Shown: positions 1 through 5,272, counted from the first letter of the stretch. The stretch: 5,524 bases of DNA from Deltaproteobacteria bacterium (GCA_019313095.1 JAFDBU010000084.1:1-5524); one strand, 5' to 3'. Translations and numbers: made by a program. The notes: a model not told the origin generated them from the sequence alone.

Positions 1-106
1 CCAGTCTTAAGGCTTGTTCGGCTTTTTGCTTCTCCTGGAAGGGAAAATGGAGTTGAACATCCCGGACCGGGAGTTTTTCTTTCCTCAGCCGTATAAGTTC
101 TTGCAT
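1..106 (-). CDS. Unidentified protein, N-terminal part only (runs off the left edge)
   Basis: This minus-strand reading frame stays open from an ATG at 106-104 to the window edge, giving 35 complete codons. The peptide begins MQELIRLRKEKLPVRD and continues with a charged stretch rich in Lys, Glu and Gln, with no membrane segment. The start is supported by GAGG at 115-112, five bases ahead of the ATG. The frame is open further upstream to a TAG near 201-199, but that part has no ATG, GTG or TTG. It lies in the same direction as gltX and overlaps the end of a small hydrophobic ORF (85-180) by 22 nt in another frame, so the two may be translationally coupled, or may be one gene split by a frameshift. 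I do not recognise the family. Composition looks protein-like, but too little is visible to assign a function. Confidence 0.45.
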   Translation of the reverse strand, partial: MQELIRLRKEKLPVRDVQLHFPFQEKQKAEQALRL

Positions 107-180
107 GCCATCCTCATGTTCAGGGCGGCAAGTCCGTATATGATAATTATTGCTAAGAGAATTATAATAAGCCAGTGCAT
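85..180 (-). CDS. Possible 31-residue single-pass membrane peptide
   Basis: A minus-strand ATG at 180-178 opens a 31-codon frame ending in TGA at 87-85. The product starts MHWLIIILLAIIIIYGLAAL, an almost uninterrupted hydrophobic segment of about 19 residues, followed by a short tail with basic residues. AGGA at 191-188 is seven bases ahead of the ATG, good Shine-Dalgarno spacing, and a TATAAT hexamer sits at 227-222. Against it, AT-rich non-coding DNA easily yields Ile/Leu-rich short frames, and I know no family for it. It could be a genuine small membrane protein, the membrane anchor of the gene starting at 106 if a frameshift separates them, or chance. Confidence 0.3.
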   Translation of the reverse strand: MHWLIIILLAIIIIYGLAALNMRMACKNLYG

Positions 181-221
181 GTTTAAATCCTATTAACTAA
201 ATGACCCATTTCTTTAATTCT

Positions 222-227
222 ATTATA
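222..227 (-). promoter_or_regulatory. Isolated perfect -10 hexamer (TATAAT) upstream of the small ORF
   Basis: The minus strand reads TATAAT at 227-222, about 40 nt before the ATG at 180. No convincing -35 lies 16-18 nt upstream: the best hexamers there are TCCCTC and TTCCCT. A TG pair lies two bases, rather than one, ahead of the hexamer, so it is not a strict extended -10. It may be a weak promoter for the genes beyond gltX, or chance in AT-rich DNA. Confidence 0.25.
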
Positions 228-247
228 ATCACTTTCAGACGGATGAG

Positions 248-275
248 GGAAAAATTCGGCCAGCCAAAATATTCC
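248..275 (-). terminator. Imperfect hairpin at the gltX stop, possible weak terminator
   Basis: Two 13-nt arms (248-260 and 263-275) are complementary at nine positions plus one G-U wobble, with a GGC/GCC core. The spacer is only two bases, so the innermost pair must open to form a four-base loop. On the minus-strand transcript the distal arm includes a run of five U. The dyad starts at the last base of the gltX stop codon. It is placed where a terminator would be, but the stem is AU-rich and mismatched. Confidence 0.3.
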
Positions 276-1756
276 TACGAAATCCATTCATTGCTGAATT
301 TTTTCAACCTGCCGACAACCCTGTCCCGGCCGATTGCCATAAGAACGTCAAAAAGTCCGGCACCGGCAGCCTGTCCGGTGACCACAGTCCTGGTCCCGTT
401 AATAAGGATGCCTGGTTTTATGTCAAGTTCGTCCGCCAGTTCCCTGGTAACCCGCTCAATATCTTCCTTGTTAAAGTCAGGCAGACCGGCAAAACGTTCT
501 GCGAGCAGACCAAGCCATTCGCCTATTTTTTCATACTTTGAAAGATTTTTTTTCACCGGTCGCGGGTCAAGCTCATAGTCGTCGCTGAAATAGGCGCGGC
601 CGGGCCCGGTAAAGTCTTTCAGTGTATGAAAACGGCTCCTGATAAGATCGATTGTGCTGTAAAACCAATCCTTCTTGCTACTCTCATAGGAAGTATCCCA
701 GAGATTTTCAGCCAGCAGTTCCTCTTTTATCAGGGGCAGAAGATCTGCAACCGGTACGGTCCGCAGATAATGGGCATTTATCGATAGAGCCTTCGGATCA
801 GTGATAAATTTTGGATCACCCTTGGTATAGTTGAAGATTGAGTTGGCCTTATTCATGCCTTCCAGGGCAAAGGCGTTGATGAGTTCCTCCCGGGTAAAGA
901 TTTCCTGATCACTCGCAGGCGACCAGCCCAGAAGTACCAGGAAATTGACGAGGGCCCAGGGCAGAAATCCATTTTCCTTGTAGAATTGCACGGTCACCAC
1001 TTCACCGTGAGACCTTTTGGAAATTTTTGCCTTCTTCGGATCGAGGGTGAGTGACATATGGGCAAATTCAGGCACCGGCGCATCCAGGGCTTCATAGATA
1101 AGGATCTGGCGGGGTGTATTGCCGAGACCGTCCTGCCCCCTGATTATGTGAGTTATGCGGTCACGAACATCGTCAACCACATTACTGAGCAGGTATAAAG
1201 GCGTACCGTTGGAACGAACAATGACAAAATCTTCAATATCCTTATATGACTTTTCGATACGACCGTAGACCTTGTCTTCAAAGACGACTGATCCACCACC
1301 CTCAGGCACCCTGAATCGGATGACAAACGGAATATTCTCCGCCTCTTTTCGGGCAATCTCTTCCTGAGTCAGATGGAGACAGGTACGGTCATACTGATAC
1401 GTTATTTTGGCAGCCATTGCGGCCTGACGTTTTACATCAAGATCATCCTTGGTGCAGAAACATTTGTAGGCATGTCCGGTGTCGATTAATTTATGCGCTG
1501 TATCAATATGTTCCCTGATATGATCGGACTGATAGTAAGGCCCTTCGTCCCAGGTTATCCCCAACCAGTTGAGGCCGTCAATGATGCCTGCGATTGACTC
1601 TTTAGTTGAGCGTTCAACATCTGTATCTTCAATTCTTAAGATGAGTTTGCCGTTATGTTTTCTGGCATAAAGCCAGTTGTAAATGGCGGTCCTGGCGCCA
1701 CCAATGTGCAGATAGCCTGTTGGGCTCGGGGGAAACCGTAGTCTGATCTCTGACAT
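275..1756 (-). CDS. gltX: Glutamyl-tRNA synthetase (GluRS), class I
   Basis: Cytoplasmic enzyme that attaches glutamate to tRNA-Glu using ATP, and in many bacteria also to tRNA-Gln as the first step of the GatCAB route. The 493-residue product has the usual family length. Visible landmarks are the HIGH-type motif HIGG at 17-20 inside PPSPTGYLHIGG, a complete zinc-site pattern C99-x-C101-x24-C126-x-H128 as in E. coli GluRS, RGxD with NTPRQ at about 206-216, the KMSKS-type motif KISKR at 244-248, and a helical anticodon-binding region from about 360 to the end. Two Met codons are adjacent; I chose the second because AGGAG (1767-1763) is six bases from it and only three from the first at 1759. 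Within the RGEDH-type motif the sequence reads RGQDG, an unusual variant. The gene is divergent from serA with its own promoter. Discriminating versus non-discriminating specificity cannot be read with confidence. Confidence 0.97.
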   Translation of the reverse strand: MSEIRLRFPPSPTGYLHIGGARTAIYNWLYARKHNGKLILRIEDTDVERSTKESIAGIIDGLNWLGITWDEGPYYQSDHIREHIDTAHKLIDTGHAYKCFCTKDDLDVKRQAAMAAKITYQYDRTCLHLTQEEIARKEAENIPFVIRFRVPEGGGSVVFEDKVYGRIEKSYKDIEDFVIVRSNGTPLYLLSNVVDDVRDRITHIIRGQDGLGNTPRQILIYEALDAPVPEFAHMSLTLDPKKAKISKRSHGEVVTVQFYKENGFLPWALVNFLVLLGWSPASDQEIFTREELINAFALEGMNKANSIFNYTKGDPKFITDPKALSINAHYLRTVPVADLLPLIKEELLAENLWDTSYESSKKDWFYSTIDLIRSRFHTLKDFTGPGRAYFSDDYELDPRPVKKNLSKYEKIGEWLGLLAERFAGLPDFNKEDIERVTRELADELDIKPGILINGTRTVVTGQAAGAGLFDVLMAIGRDRVVGRLKKFSNEWIS

Positions 1757-1762
1757 CATTTA

Positions 1763-1767
1763 CTCCT
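1763..1767 (-). promoter_or_regulatory. Shine-Dalgarno site of gltX, decides the start
   Basis: The minus strand reads AGGAG, then TAA, then ATGATG. Spacing is three bases to the first ATG and six to the second, so the second (1756-1754) is the better start. The product differs by only one Met. Confidence 0.75.
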
Positions 1768-1830
1768 GTATACTATTTTTTTGCTGAAATAAGCAGGAAT
1801 TTAAAATGCAGGTAATTTGTAAGGCTGCTC

Positions 1831-1859
1831 TTTATAAATCTTTTCAATAATACAATCAA
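1831..1859 (-). promoter_or_regulatory. Sigma-70-type promoter of gltX
   Basis: Reading the minus strand, TTGATT (1859-1854) is followed after exactly 17 bases by TATAAA (1836-1831). That is four of six at -35, five of six at -10, and optimal spacing. Transcription should start near 1824, giving a leader of about 68 nt before the gltX ATG. It is nearly identical in hexamers and spacing to the promoter ahead of tRNA-Gln. Confidence 0.65.
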
Positions 1860-1873
1860 TAGGCATTACAAGC
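1833..1873. repeat. Bipartite intergenic repeat, copy 1 (split by 16 nt)
   Basis: TATAAATCTTTTC (1833-1845) and GGCATTACAAGC (1862-1873) recur in the same order at 4112-4136, where the halves are directly joined. The first half is identical and the second differs at one of 12 positions. In this copy the 16-nt spacer (1846-1861) contains the -35 hexamer of the gltX promoter, and the first half covers most of its -10 hexamer. The function is unknown. Confidence 0.5.
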
Positions 1874-1954
1874 AGAAAAAGCGATTATTTAATTCTCATT
1901 GTATGAAAAGGAAGAATAAAAGAGAGAAAGACTGTATTTTAAAAAAGCTTTTTC

Positions 1955-1983
1955 TTGACTTGTTTAAATAAGATTTTTACCTT
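1955..1983 (+). promoter_or_regulatory. Candidate serA promoter, weak -10
   Basis: TTGACT at 1955-1960 matches the -35 consensus at five of six positions. The hexamer 17 bases downstream is TACCTT (1978-1983), only three of six. A competing reading is TTGCAT (1984-1989), 17 bases, CATAAA (2007-2012). Either would give a serA leader of 110-145 nt containing the palindrome and/or the hairpins. Confidence 0.3.
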
Positions 1984-2020
1984 TTGCATCTTTACCGAGG
2001 TTCATTCATAAAACTTTACA

Positions 2021-2037
2021 CAATAAATAATTTATTG
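2021..2037. promoter_or_regulatory. Perfect 17-bp palindrome, possible operator ahead of serA
   Basis: CAATAAATAATTTATTG has two 8-bp arms, perfectly complementary around a single central A, the geometry of a dimeric-regulator site. It lies 95 bp before the serA start codon and a few bases before the leader hairpin. Its A/T composition raises the chance of coincidence, and no matching regulator is encoded in the window. Confidence 0.35.
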
Positions 2038-2040
2038 CTG

Positions 2041-2065
2041 CTCTTCAGGTCCGAAACCTGAATAG
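2041..2065 (+). other. Stem-loop in the serA leader
   Basis: TTCAGGT (2044-2050) and ACCTGAA (2056-2062) form a perfect 7-bp stem with the 5-nt loop CCGAA. Beyond one C/U mismatch two further pairs extend the base (2041-2042 with 2064-2065). No U-run follows, so it is not an intrinsic terminator as it stands. It could stabilise the mRNA or be part of a leader regulatory structure. Confidence 0.45.
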
Positions 2066-2086
2066 AAATTTAAACTGTGACTTTCC

Positions 2087-2114
2087 CCGGCTGGAGCAAG
2101 TGGTTGTTTGCCGG
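2087..2114 (+). other. Short GC stem just upstream of the serA ribosome-binding site
   Basis: CCGGC (2087-2091) can pair with GCCGG (2110-2114) across an 18-nt loop, ending eight bases before the AAGGAG of serA. Five GC pairs with a large loop are only moderately stable. It may shape access to the ribosome-binding site, or be chance. Confidence 0.25.
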
Positions 2115-2121
2115 AATAATA

Positions 2122-2127
2122 AAGGAG
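2122..2127 (+). promoter_or_regulatory. Shine-Dalgarno site of serA, decides the start
   Basis: AAGGAG lies five bases before the ATG at 2133. It argues against the upstream in-frame GTG at 2100, which would add 11 residues before the conserved MKVLISD start, and whose own GGAG (2093-2096) is only three bases away. Confidence 0.8.
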
Positions 2128-2132
2128 AAATA

Positions 2133-3734
2133 ATGAAAGTTCTTATCAGTGACAATTTAGCCCCTGTCGGCGCTCAGATCCTCATGGACTCAGGCCTTGA
2201 GGTGGATATCAAAACCGGTTTGGCCCCCGAGGAGCTGAAAAGTATAATTCCGGATTACGAGGGTCTGGTTATACGGAGCGCTACCAAGGTGACAGCAGAG
2301 ATAATCGAGGCTGCCGCCAATCTTAAAGTTGTCGGCCGCGCCGGCATCGGTCTTGACAATGTTGATATCGTAACAGCCAGCAAGCACGGCGTTGTGGTAA
2401 TGAATGCTCCGGACGGCAATGCCACCACCGCAGCTGAACATGCTATAGCCATGATGATATCCCTGGCCAGGAATATTCCCCAGGCGACAGCTTCCATGAA
2501 GGAAGGCAAATGGGAAAAGAAAAAATTCATGGGGCGTGAGTTGACCGGCAAAACCCTGGGAATTGTCGGTATCGGAAGGATAGGCAGTATTGTGGCTGCC
2601 AGGGCTCAAGGCCTGGAAATGAAAGTAATCGCCTATGATCCTCATATGCCTGAAGATCTGGTAAAAAAACTTGGCGTGGAACTGACCACGCTTGATGAGG
2701 TGTGCAGGAAAGCGGATTTTATTTCCGTGCATGTACCTATGACCAAGGACACCAAACATCTTATTTCGACAGAACAGTTTAAAAGCATGAAAAAGGATGC
2801 CATGCTTATAGATTGTGCCCGTGGTGGCGTGGTTGATGAAGAGGCCCTGCATGAAGCACTGGTCGCCGGTGAAATTGCCGGTGCTGCTCTGGATGTGTTT
2901 GCGGTTGAACCGACTACCAGGGAAAACTGTCCGCTGCTGGGTCTGGATAATTTCATCTGCACCCCGCATCTCGGTGCTTCGACCAGTGAAGCCCAGGAAA
3001 ATGTGGCTGTTGCTATTGCGAAGCAGGTAAGTGAATATTTGAGGACCGGTGTGGTGAGTAATGCCATTAACGTGCCTTCTGTCAGCAGTGATGTGCTGTC
3101 TAAGGTCGGCCCCTATCTTACCCTGGCTGAGATGCTTGGTTCCTTTCATATGCAGATTGCCAAAGGCGGTGTGGAGGAGGTCAACTTGGAATATATCGGA
3201 GAATTTGAGGAGGGGACAACAGGTCCGATTACCGTGGCCTTTCTCAAGGGACTTTTCACCCCGATCCGGCAGGATGCGGTAAACTATGTCAATGCCCCGC
3301 TGATTGCCAAAGAAAGAGGTATAAGGGTAGTGGAGTCAAAAACAGGCCATTCCGATGACTTTACCAGCCTGCTTTCCATCCGGGTGAAGACGACGGAAGG
3401 GGAAAATACGCTGGCCGGAACGGTTTTCGGCAAGAGCGAACCTCGTCTGGTGCGTATGAATACTTTCTGTCTGGAAGCGCTTCCATCCGGCCCGATGCTC
3501 TTTGTTTACAACAAGGATATTCCCGGTGTGATCGGTGCATTAGGCACCACTCTGGGTGACCATCAGGTTAATATTTCAAGGATGACTGTGGGACGTGAAC
3601 CTGAGCAGGGCCGCAATATTATCCTGCTTAATACAGACAGTACCATCAGCAAGGAACTGCTAAAAACCGTACAGCAGTTGGAACATATCGATGATGCCAT
3701 GGCTTTGGTGCTGCCTCAATATGCAGAAGTATGA
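2133..3734 (+). CDS. serA: D-3-phosphoglycerate dehydrogenase, type I (long form)
   Basis: Cytoplasmic NAD-dependent enzyme oxidising 3-phosphoglycerate to 3-phosphohydroxypyruvate, the committed step of serine synthesis. The 533-residue product matches the long type I form. The substrate-binding domain (about 1-98 and 285-318) flanks a Rossmann domain with GxGxxG at 146-151 and an acidic D169 after the second strand. Catalytic residues are visible as R230 in DCARGG, E259 in AVEP and H279 in CTPHLG. Residues about 320-450 form the allosteric substrate-binding (ASB) domain and about 456-533 a C-terminal ACT domain containing KDIPGVIGALG. In the family the ACT domain mediates serine feedback inhibition, so the same is inferred here. 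The gene probably leads an operon: a DUF1844 gene follows after 44 nt without an evident terminator. The leader carries a palindrome and a hairpin that may regulate it. Confidence 0.97.
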   Translation: MKVLISDNLAPVGAQILMDSGLEVDIKTGLAPEELKSIIPDYEGLVIRSATKVTAEIIEAAANLKVVGRAGIGLDNVDIVTASKHGVVVMNAPDGNATTAAEHAIAMMISLARNIPQATASMKEGKWEKKKFMGRELTGKTLGIVGIGRIGSIVAARAQGLEMKVIAYDPHMPEDLVKKLGVELTTLDEVCRKADFISVHVPMTKDTKHLISTEQFKSMKKDAMLIDCARGGVVDEEALHEALVAGEIAGAALDVFAVEPTTRENCPLLGLDNFICTPHLGASTSEAQENVAVAIAKQVSEYLRTGVVSNAINVPSVSSDVLSKVGPYLTLAEMLGSFHMQIAKGGVEEVNLEYIGEFEEGTTGPITVAFLKGLFTPIRQDAVNYVNAPLIAKERGIRVVESKTGHSDDFTSLLSIRVKTTEGENTLAGTVFGKSEPRLVRMNTFCLEALPSGPMLFVYNKDIPGVIGALGTTLGDHQVNISRMTVGREPEQGRNIILLNTDSTISKELLKTVQQLEHIDDAMALVLPQYAEV

Positions 3735-3766
3735 GTCAGGCATGTAAGGGGAAATTATATTAAATC

Positions 3767-3773
3767 GAGGTGA
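3767..3773 (+). promoter_or_regulatory. Strong Shine-Dalgarno site of the DUF1844 gene, decides the start
   Basis: GAGGTGA matches the anti-Shine-Dalgarno end of 16S rRNA over seven bases and lies five bases before the ATG at 3779. The GTG at 3770 inside it is in frame but would be part of the ribosome-binding site, so the ATG is preferred. Confidence 0.75.
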
Positions 3774-3778
3774 GCCGC

Positions 3779-4096
3779 ATGGAGAAGAATGAAGAATGCA
3801 AACCCTGCCCTGAAGGCCAGGTCAGAAAGGATGGTAAATGTGTAATGCCGGAAGTCACATTTACGGCATTTATCATATCCCTTAATACTTCTGCGCTTTT
3901 TCATCTTGGTGAATTAAGTGACCCGGTTTCCGGCGAAAAGAACCAGGATCTAGTGCTGGCCAAACACACCGTAGATACCCTGAAGCTGCTGGAAGATAAA
4001 ACCAAAGGTAATTTGAATCATGAAGAGCAGAACCTTTTGAAGAATATCATCTATGACCTTAAAATGCGTTATGTAACAAAGATGGATAAGAAATAA
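3779..4096 (+). CDS. DUF1844 family protein with a Cys-containing N-terminus
   Basis: This 105-residue protein has no signal peptide. From about residue 24 to the end it matches the DUF1844 pattern as I know it: PEVTFTAFIISLNTSALFHL, then GE-x-DPV, a helix with LAKHTVDTL, and a C-terminal helix with NLLKNIIYDLKMRYV. The biochemical role of DUF1844 is unknown. The core is probably all-helical with one quite hydrophobic helix (about 28-42). The first 23 residues differ: they contain C7, C10 and C21 in the arrangement CKPCPEGQVRKDGKC, unlike the charged, Cys-free leader I would expect. Three Cys could serve redox or metal binding, but a fourth ligand is not obvious. The gene lies 44 nt after serA and 74 nt before ispE, presumably co-transcribed, although neither neighbour reveals its role. 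Confidence 0.88.
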   Translation: MEKNEECKPCPEGQVRKDGKCVMPEVTFTAFIISLNTSALFHLGELSDPVSGEKNQDLVLAKHTVDTLKLLEDKTKGNLNHEEQNLLKNIIYDLKMRYVTKMDKK

Positions 4097-4111
4097 TACG
4101 AATTGTGCCTG

Positions 4112-4136
4112 TATAAATCTTTTCGGTATTACAAGC
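4112..4136. repeat. Bipartite intergenic repeat, copy 2 (halves joined)
   Basis: TATAAATCTTTTC (4112-4124) runs directly into GGTATTACAAGC (4125-4136). The same two blocks occur in the same order at 1833-1873 in the gltX promoter region, separated there by 16 nt. This copy lies in the 74-nt gap between the DUF1844 gene and ispE. Its function is unknown. Confidence 0.5.
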
Positions 4137-4137
4137 C

Positions 4138-4155
4138 AAAATTTTAGGCAATTTT
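4138..4155 (+). other. AT-rich dyad in the ispE leader
   Basis: AAAATT (4138-4143) and AATTTT (4150-4155) are inverted repeats around the six-base loop TTAGGC. The stem has no GC pair, so it is a weak structure and not a credible terminator. It lies 15 bases before the ispE start, where a Shine-Dalgarno site would be expected nearby but is absent. Confidence 0.2.
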
Positions 4156-4170
4156 ACCTGTCCCTTCGTA

Positions 4171-5064
4171 ATGCAAGCAGCGCCCAGAAAAGAAAGTTCA
4201 AGCCTCAGCCTGAAAGCTCCCGCTAAAATCAACCTTTTTTTGAAAATACTGAACCGTCGTCCAGACGGGTACCATGAACTTGAAAGCGTCATGCAGAAGA
4301 TCGGGATATTCGATATGCTGCATTTTTCAAAACAGGGAGAGTCTATATCCCTTTCCAGTATCGGAGGTGAAGTGCCGGAAGGCCCTGAAAATCTTGTTTA
4401 CAGGGCGGCACAGGCCTTTTTTTCAGCAACAGGCATTAAAGCCGGCGTCCTGATCACACTTGAAAAAAATATTCCCGTTGCCGCCGGTCTGGGGGGCGGA
4501 AGCAGCGATGCGGCGGCAGTACTCCAGGGTCTGAACAGACTTTTCAGTGTTAATCTAAAACTGACCCGTTTAGCAGATATCGGACTGCAGCTCGGGGCCG
4601 ATGTCCCGTTTTTTGTATATGATTACAGCTGCGCCCTGGCCACCGGTATCGGTGAGTGCCTCCAGGAAGTCGAGCCCATTAAGGATTACTGGATTGTCCT
4701 GGTGAATCCCGGTTTCACCCTGTCCACTAAGTGGGTTTATGAGAATTTCCCGTTGACATCCTGCTCTAATCCATATATCTTAGCGCGGGGTCGAAACAGG
4801 TCGAGTAATTATCATATTATTTCCCATGGATTAGTTGAAGAACTTGGCAACGATCTCGAAGCAGTTTCAGTAAGCCGCTACCCGGAGATAGGAGAAATAA
4901 AGAAGGAAATGAAAAAAGCAGGTGCTGTCGCAGCTCTTATGAGCGGCAGCGGACCGACTGTTTTTGGTTTGTTTTCAGACAAGGAAGAAGCACACAAGAG
5001 TTTTATGCAGTTTGCCGGGAAATACGGCAGTAAGGTCTTTCTTGTCAGACCGTATATTCCTTGA
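4171..5064 (+). CDS. ispE: 4-diphosphocytidyl-2-C-methyl-D-erythritol kinase
   Basis: Cytoplasmic GHMP-family kinase that phosphorylates CDP-methylerythritol at the 2-hydroxyl using ATP, a middle step of the MEP isoprenoid pathway. The 297-residue length fits the family. Landmarks are APAKINLFL with the catalytic Lys at 19, RRPDGYHELESVM at 29-41, the glycine-rich ATP loop PVAAGLGGGSSDAA at 102-115, the catalytic Asp at 144 in GADVPFFV, and the C-terminal GHMP motif MSGSGPTVFG at 257-266. The N-terminus is about ten residues longer than in E. coli-like IspE. No other usable start exists: the upstream frame is stopped at 4114 without ATG, GTG or TTG, and none occurs between 4171 and the conserved APAKIN. 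No Shine-Dalgarno sequence precedes the ATG, so translation may be coupled or leaderless-like. It is probably the last gene of the serA unit. Confidence 0.96.
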   Translation: MQAAPRKESSSLSLKAPAKINLFLKILNRRPDGYHELESVMQKIGIFDMLHFSKQGESISLSSIGGEVPEGPENLVYRAAQAFFSATGIKAGVLITLEKNIPVAAGLGGGSSDAAAVLQGLNRLFSVNLKLTRLADIGLQLGADVPFFVYDYSCALATGIGECLQEVEPIKDYWIVLVNPGFTLSTKWVYENFPLTSCSNPYILARGRNRSSNYHIISHGLVEELGNDLEAVSVSRYPEIGEIKKEMKKAGAVAALMSGSGPTVFGLFSDKEEAHKSFMQFAGKYGSKVFLVRPYIP

Positions 5065-5089
5065 TTGTCTTTTAGTAAATATATATAAT
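5061..5089 (+). promoter_or_regulatory. Near-consensus promoter for tRNA-Gln and prs, overlapping the ispE stop
   Basis: TTGATT (5061-5066) and a perfect TATAAT (5084-5089) are separated by exactly 17 bases. The -35 hexamer contains the TGA stop of ispE. Transcription should start near 5096, about 94 nt before the mature tRNA. A second possible -10 (TATATT, 5176-5181) lies just before the tRNA but lacks a matching -35. Confidence 0.7.
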
Positions 5090-5189
5090 TAATTTTTTTC
5101 TGTCTCAAAAGAATCGTTCCATTTGCTACGAACTGGAGCCGGGTCCATGAGAGGCATTTCAGCGGCTTTAGGATTTATATTCGGCACAT

Positions 5190-5264
5190 TGGGGCGTCGT
5201 CAAGCGGTAAGACACAGGATTTTGGTTCCTGCATTCGGAGGTTCGAATCCTCCCGCCCCAGCCA
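5190..5264 (+). tRNA. tRNA-Gln, anticodon UUG, CCA encoded
   Basis: The full cloverleaf can be drawn. Acceptor TGGGGCG (5190-5196) pairs with CGCCCCA (5254-5260), D-stem GTC with GAC around AAGCGGTAA, anticodon stem CAGGA (5215-5219) with TCCTG (5227-5231), and T-stem GGAGG (5237-5241) with CCTCC (5249-5253) around TTCGAAT. The seven-base anticodon loop TTTTGGT puts TTG at 5222-5224, which reads CAA and probably CAG codons. Position 37 is G. The discriminator is G5261 and CCA is encoded at 5262-5264. The U1-A72 pair is typical of bacterial tRNA-Gln and is also a GatCAB recognition element in species that make Gln-tRNA by transamidation. It lies between ispE and prs. Confidence 0.97.
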
Positions 5265-5272
5265 GAAAAATA

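Larger units (their letters stand above)
1757..2132. other. Divergent gltX-serA intergenic regulatory region
   Basis: These 376 bp separate the two divergent starts and are much more AT-rich than the flanking genes. They hold the gltX promoter (1831-1859), the first copy of a bipartite repeat (1833-1873), a 12-bp AAAAAGCTTTTT palindrome at 1942-1953 just before a TTGACT hexamer, a 17-bp palindrome (2021-2037), and two hairpin candidates in the serA leader. I see no convincing gene here: the short frames at 1806-1850 and 1903-1971 lack support. No T-box specifier/antiterminator arrangement and no recognisable riboswitch is apparent. Confidence 0.7.

Noticed and set aside
14..196. 60-codon plus-strand frame at the left edge
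   Set aside because: It is opposite better-supported minus-strand frames, lacks a ribosome-binding site, and looks like the antisense of a hydrophobic peptide and a charged one.
1806..1850. 14-codon plus-strand frame with AGGA upstream, possible leader peptide
   Set aside because: It runs antisense to the gltX leader with no promoter in its direction and no run of regulatory codons.
1903..1971. 22-codon Lys-rich plus-strand frame
   Set aside because: There is no Shine-Dalgarno, and Lys-rich frames are expected in A-rich DNA; it also covers the TTGACT promoter candidate.
2100..2132. In-frame GTG start that would extend SerA by 11 residues
   Set aside because: The extension has no family character, its GGAG is too close (three bases), and the ATG at 2133 has an ideal AAGGAG and the conserved MKVLISD start.
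2190..3149. Long minus-strand frame (319 codons) opposite serA
   Set aside because: It is an antisense shadow of a strongly conserved gene, rich in His, Phe and Gly as expected from antisense codons, with no recognisable domain.
3770..3778. GTG start for the DUF1844 gene
   Set aside because: The GTG lies inside GAGGTGA, the probable ribosome-binding site for the ATG at 3779.
5071..5100. AT-rich stretch and T-run after ispE as a terminator
   Set aside because: No GC-containing stem precedes the T-run, and the stretch is better explained as the promoter -10 region for tRNA-Gln.
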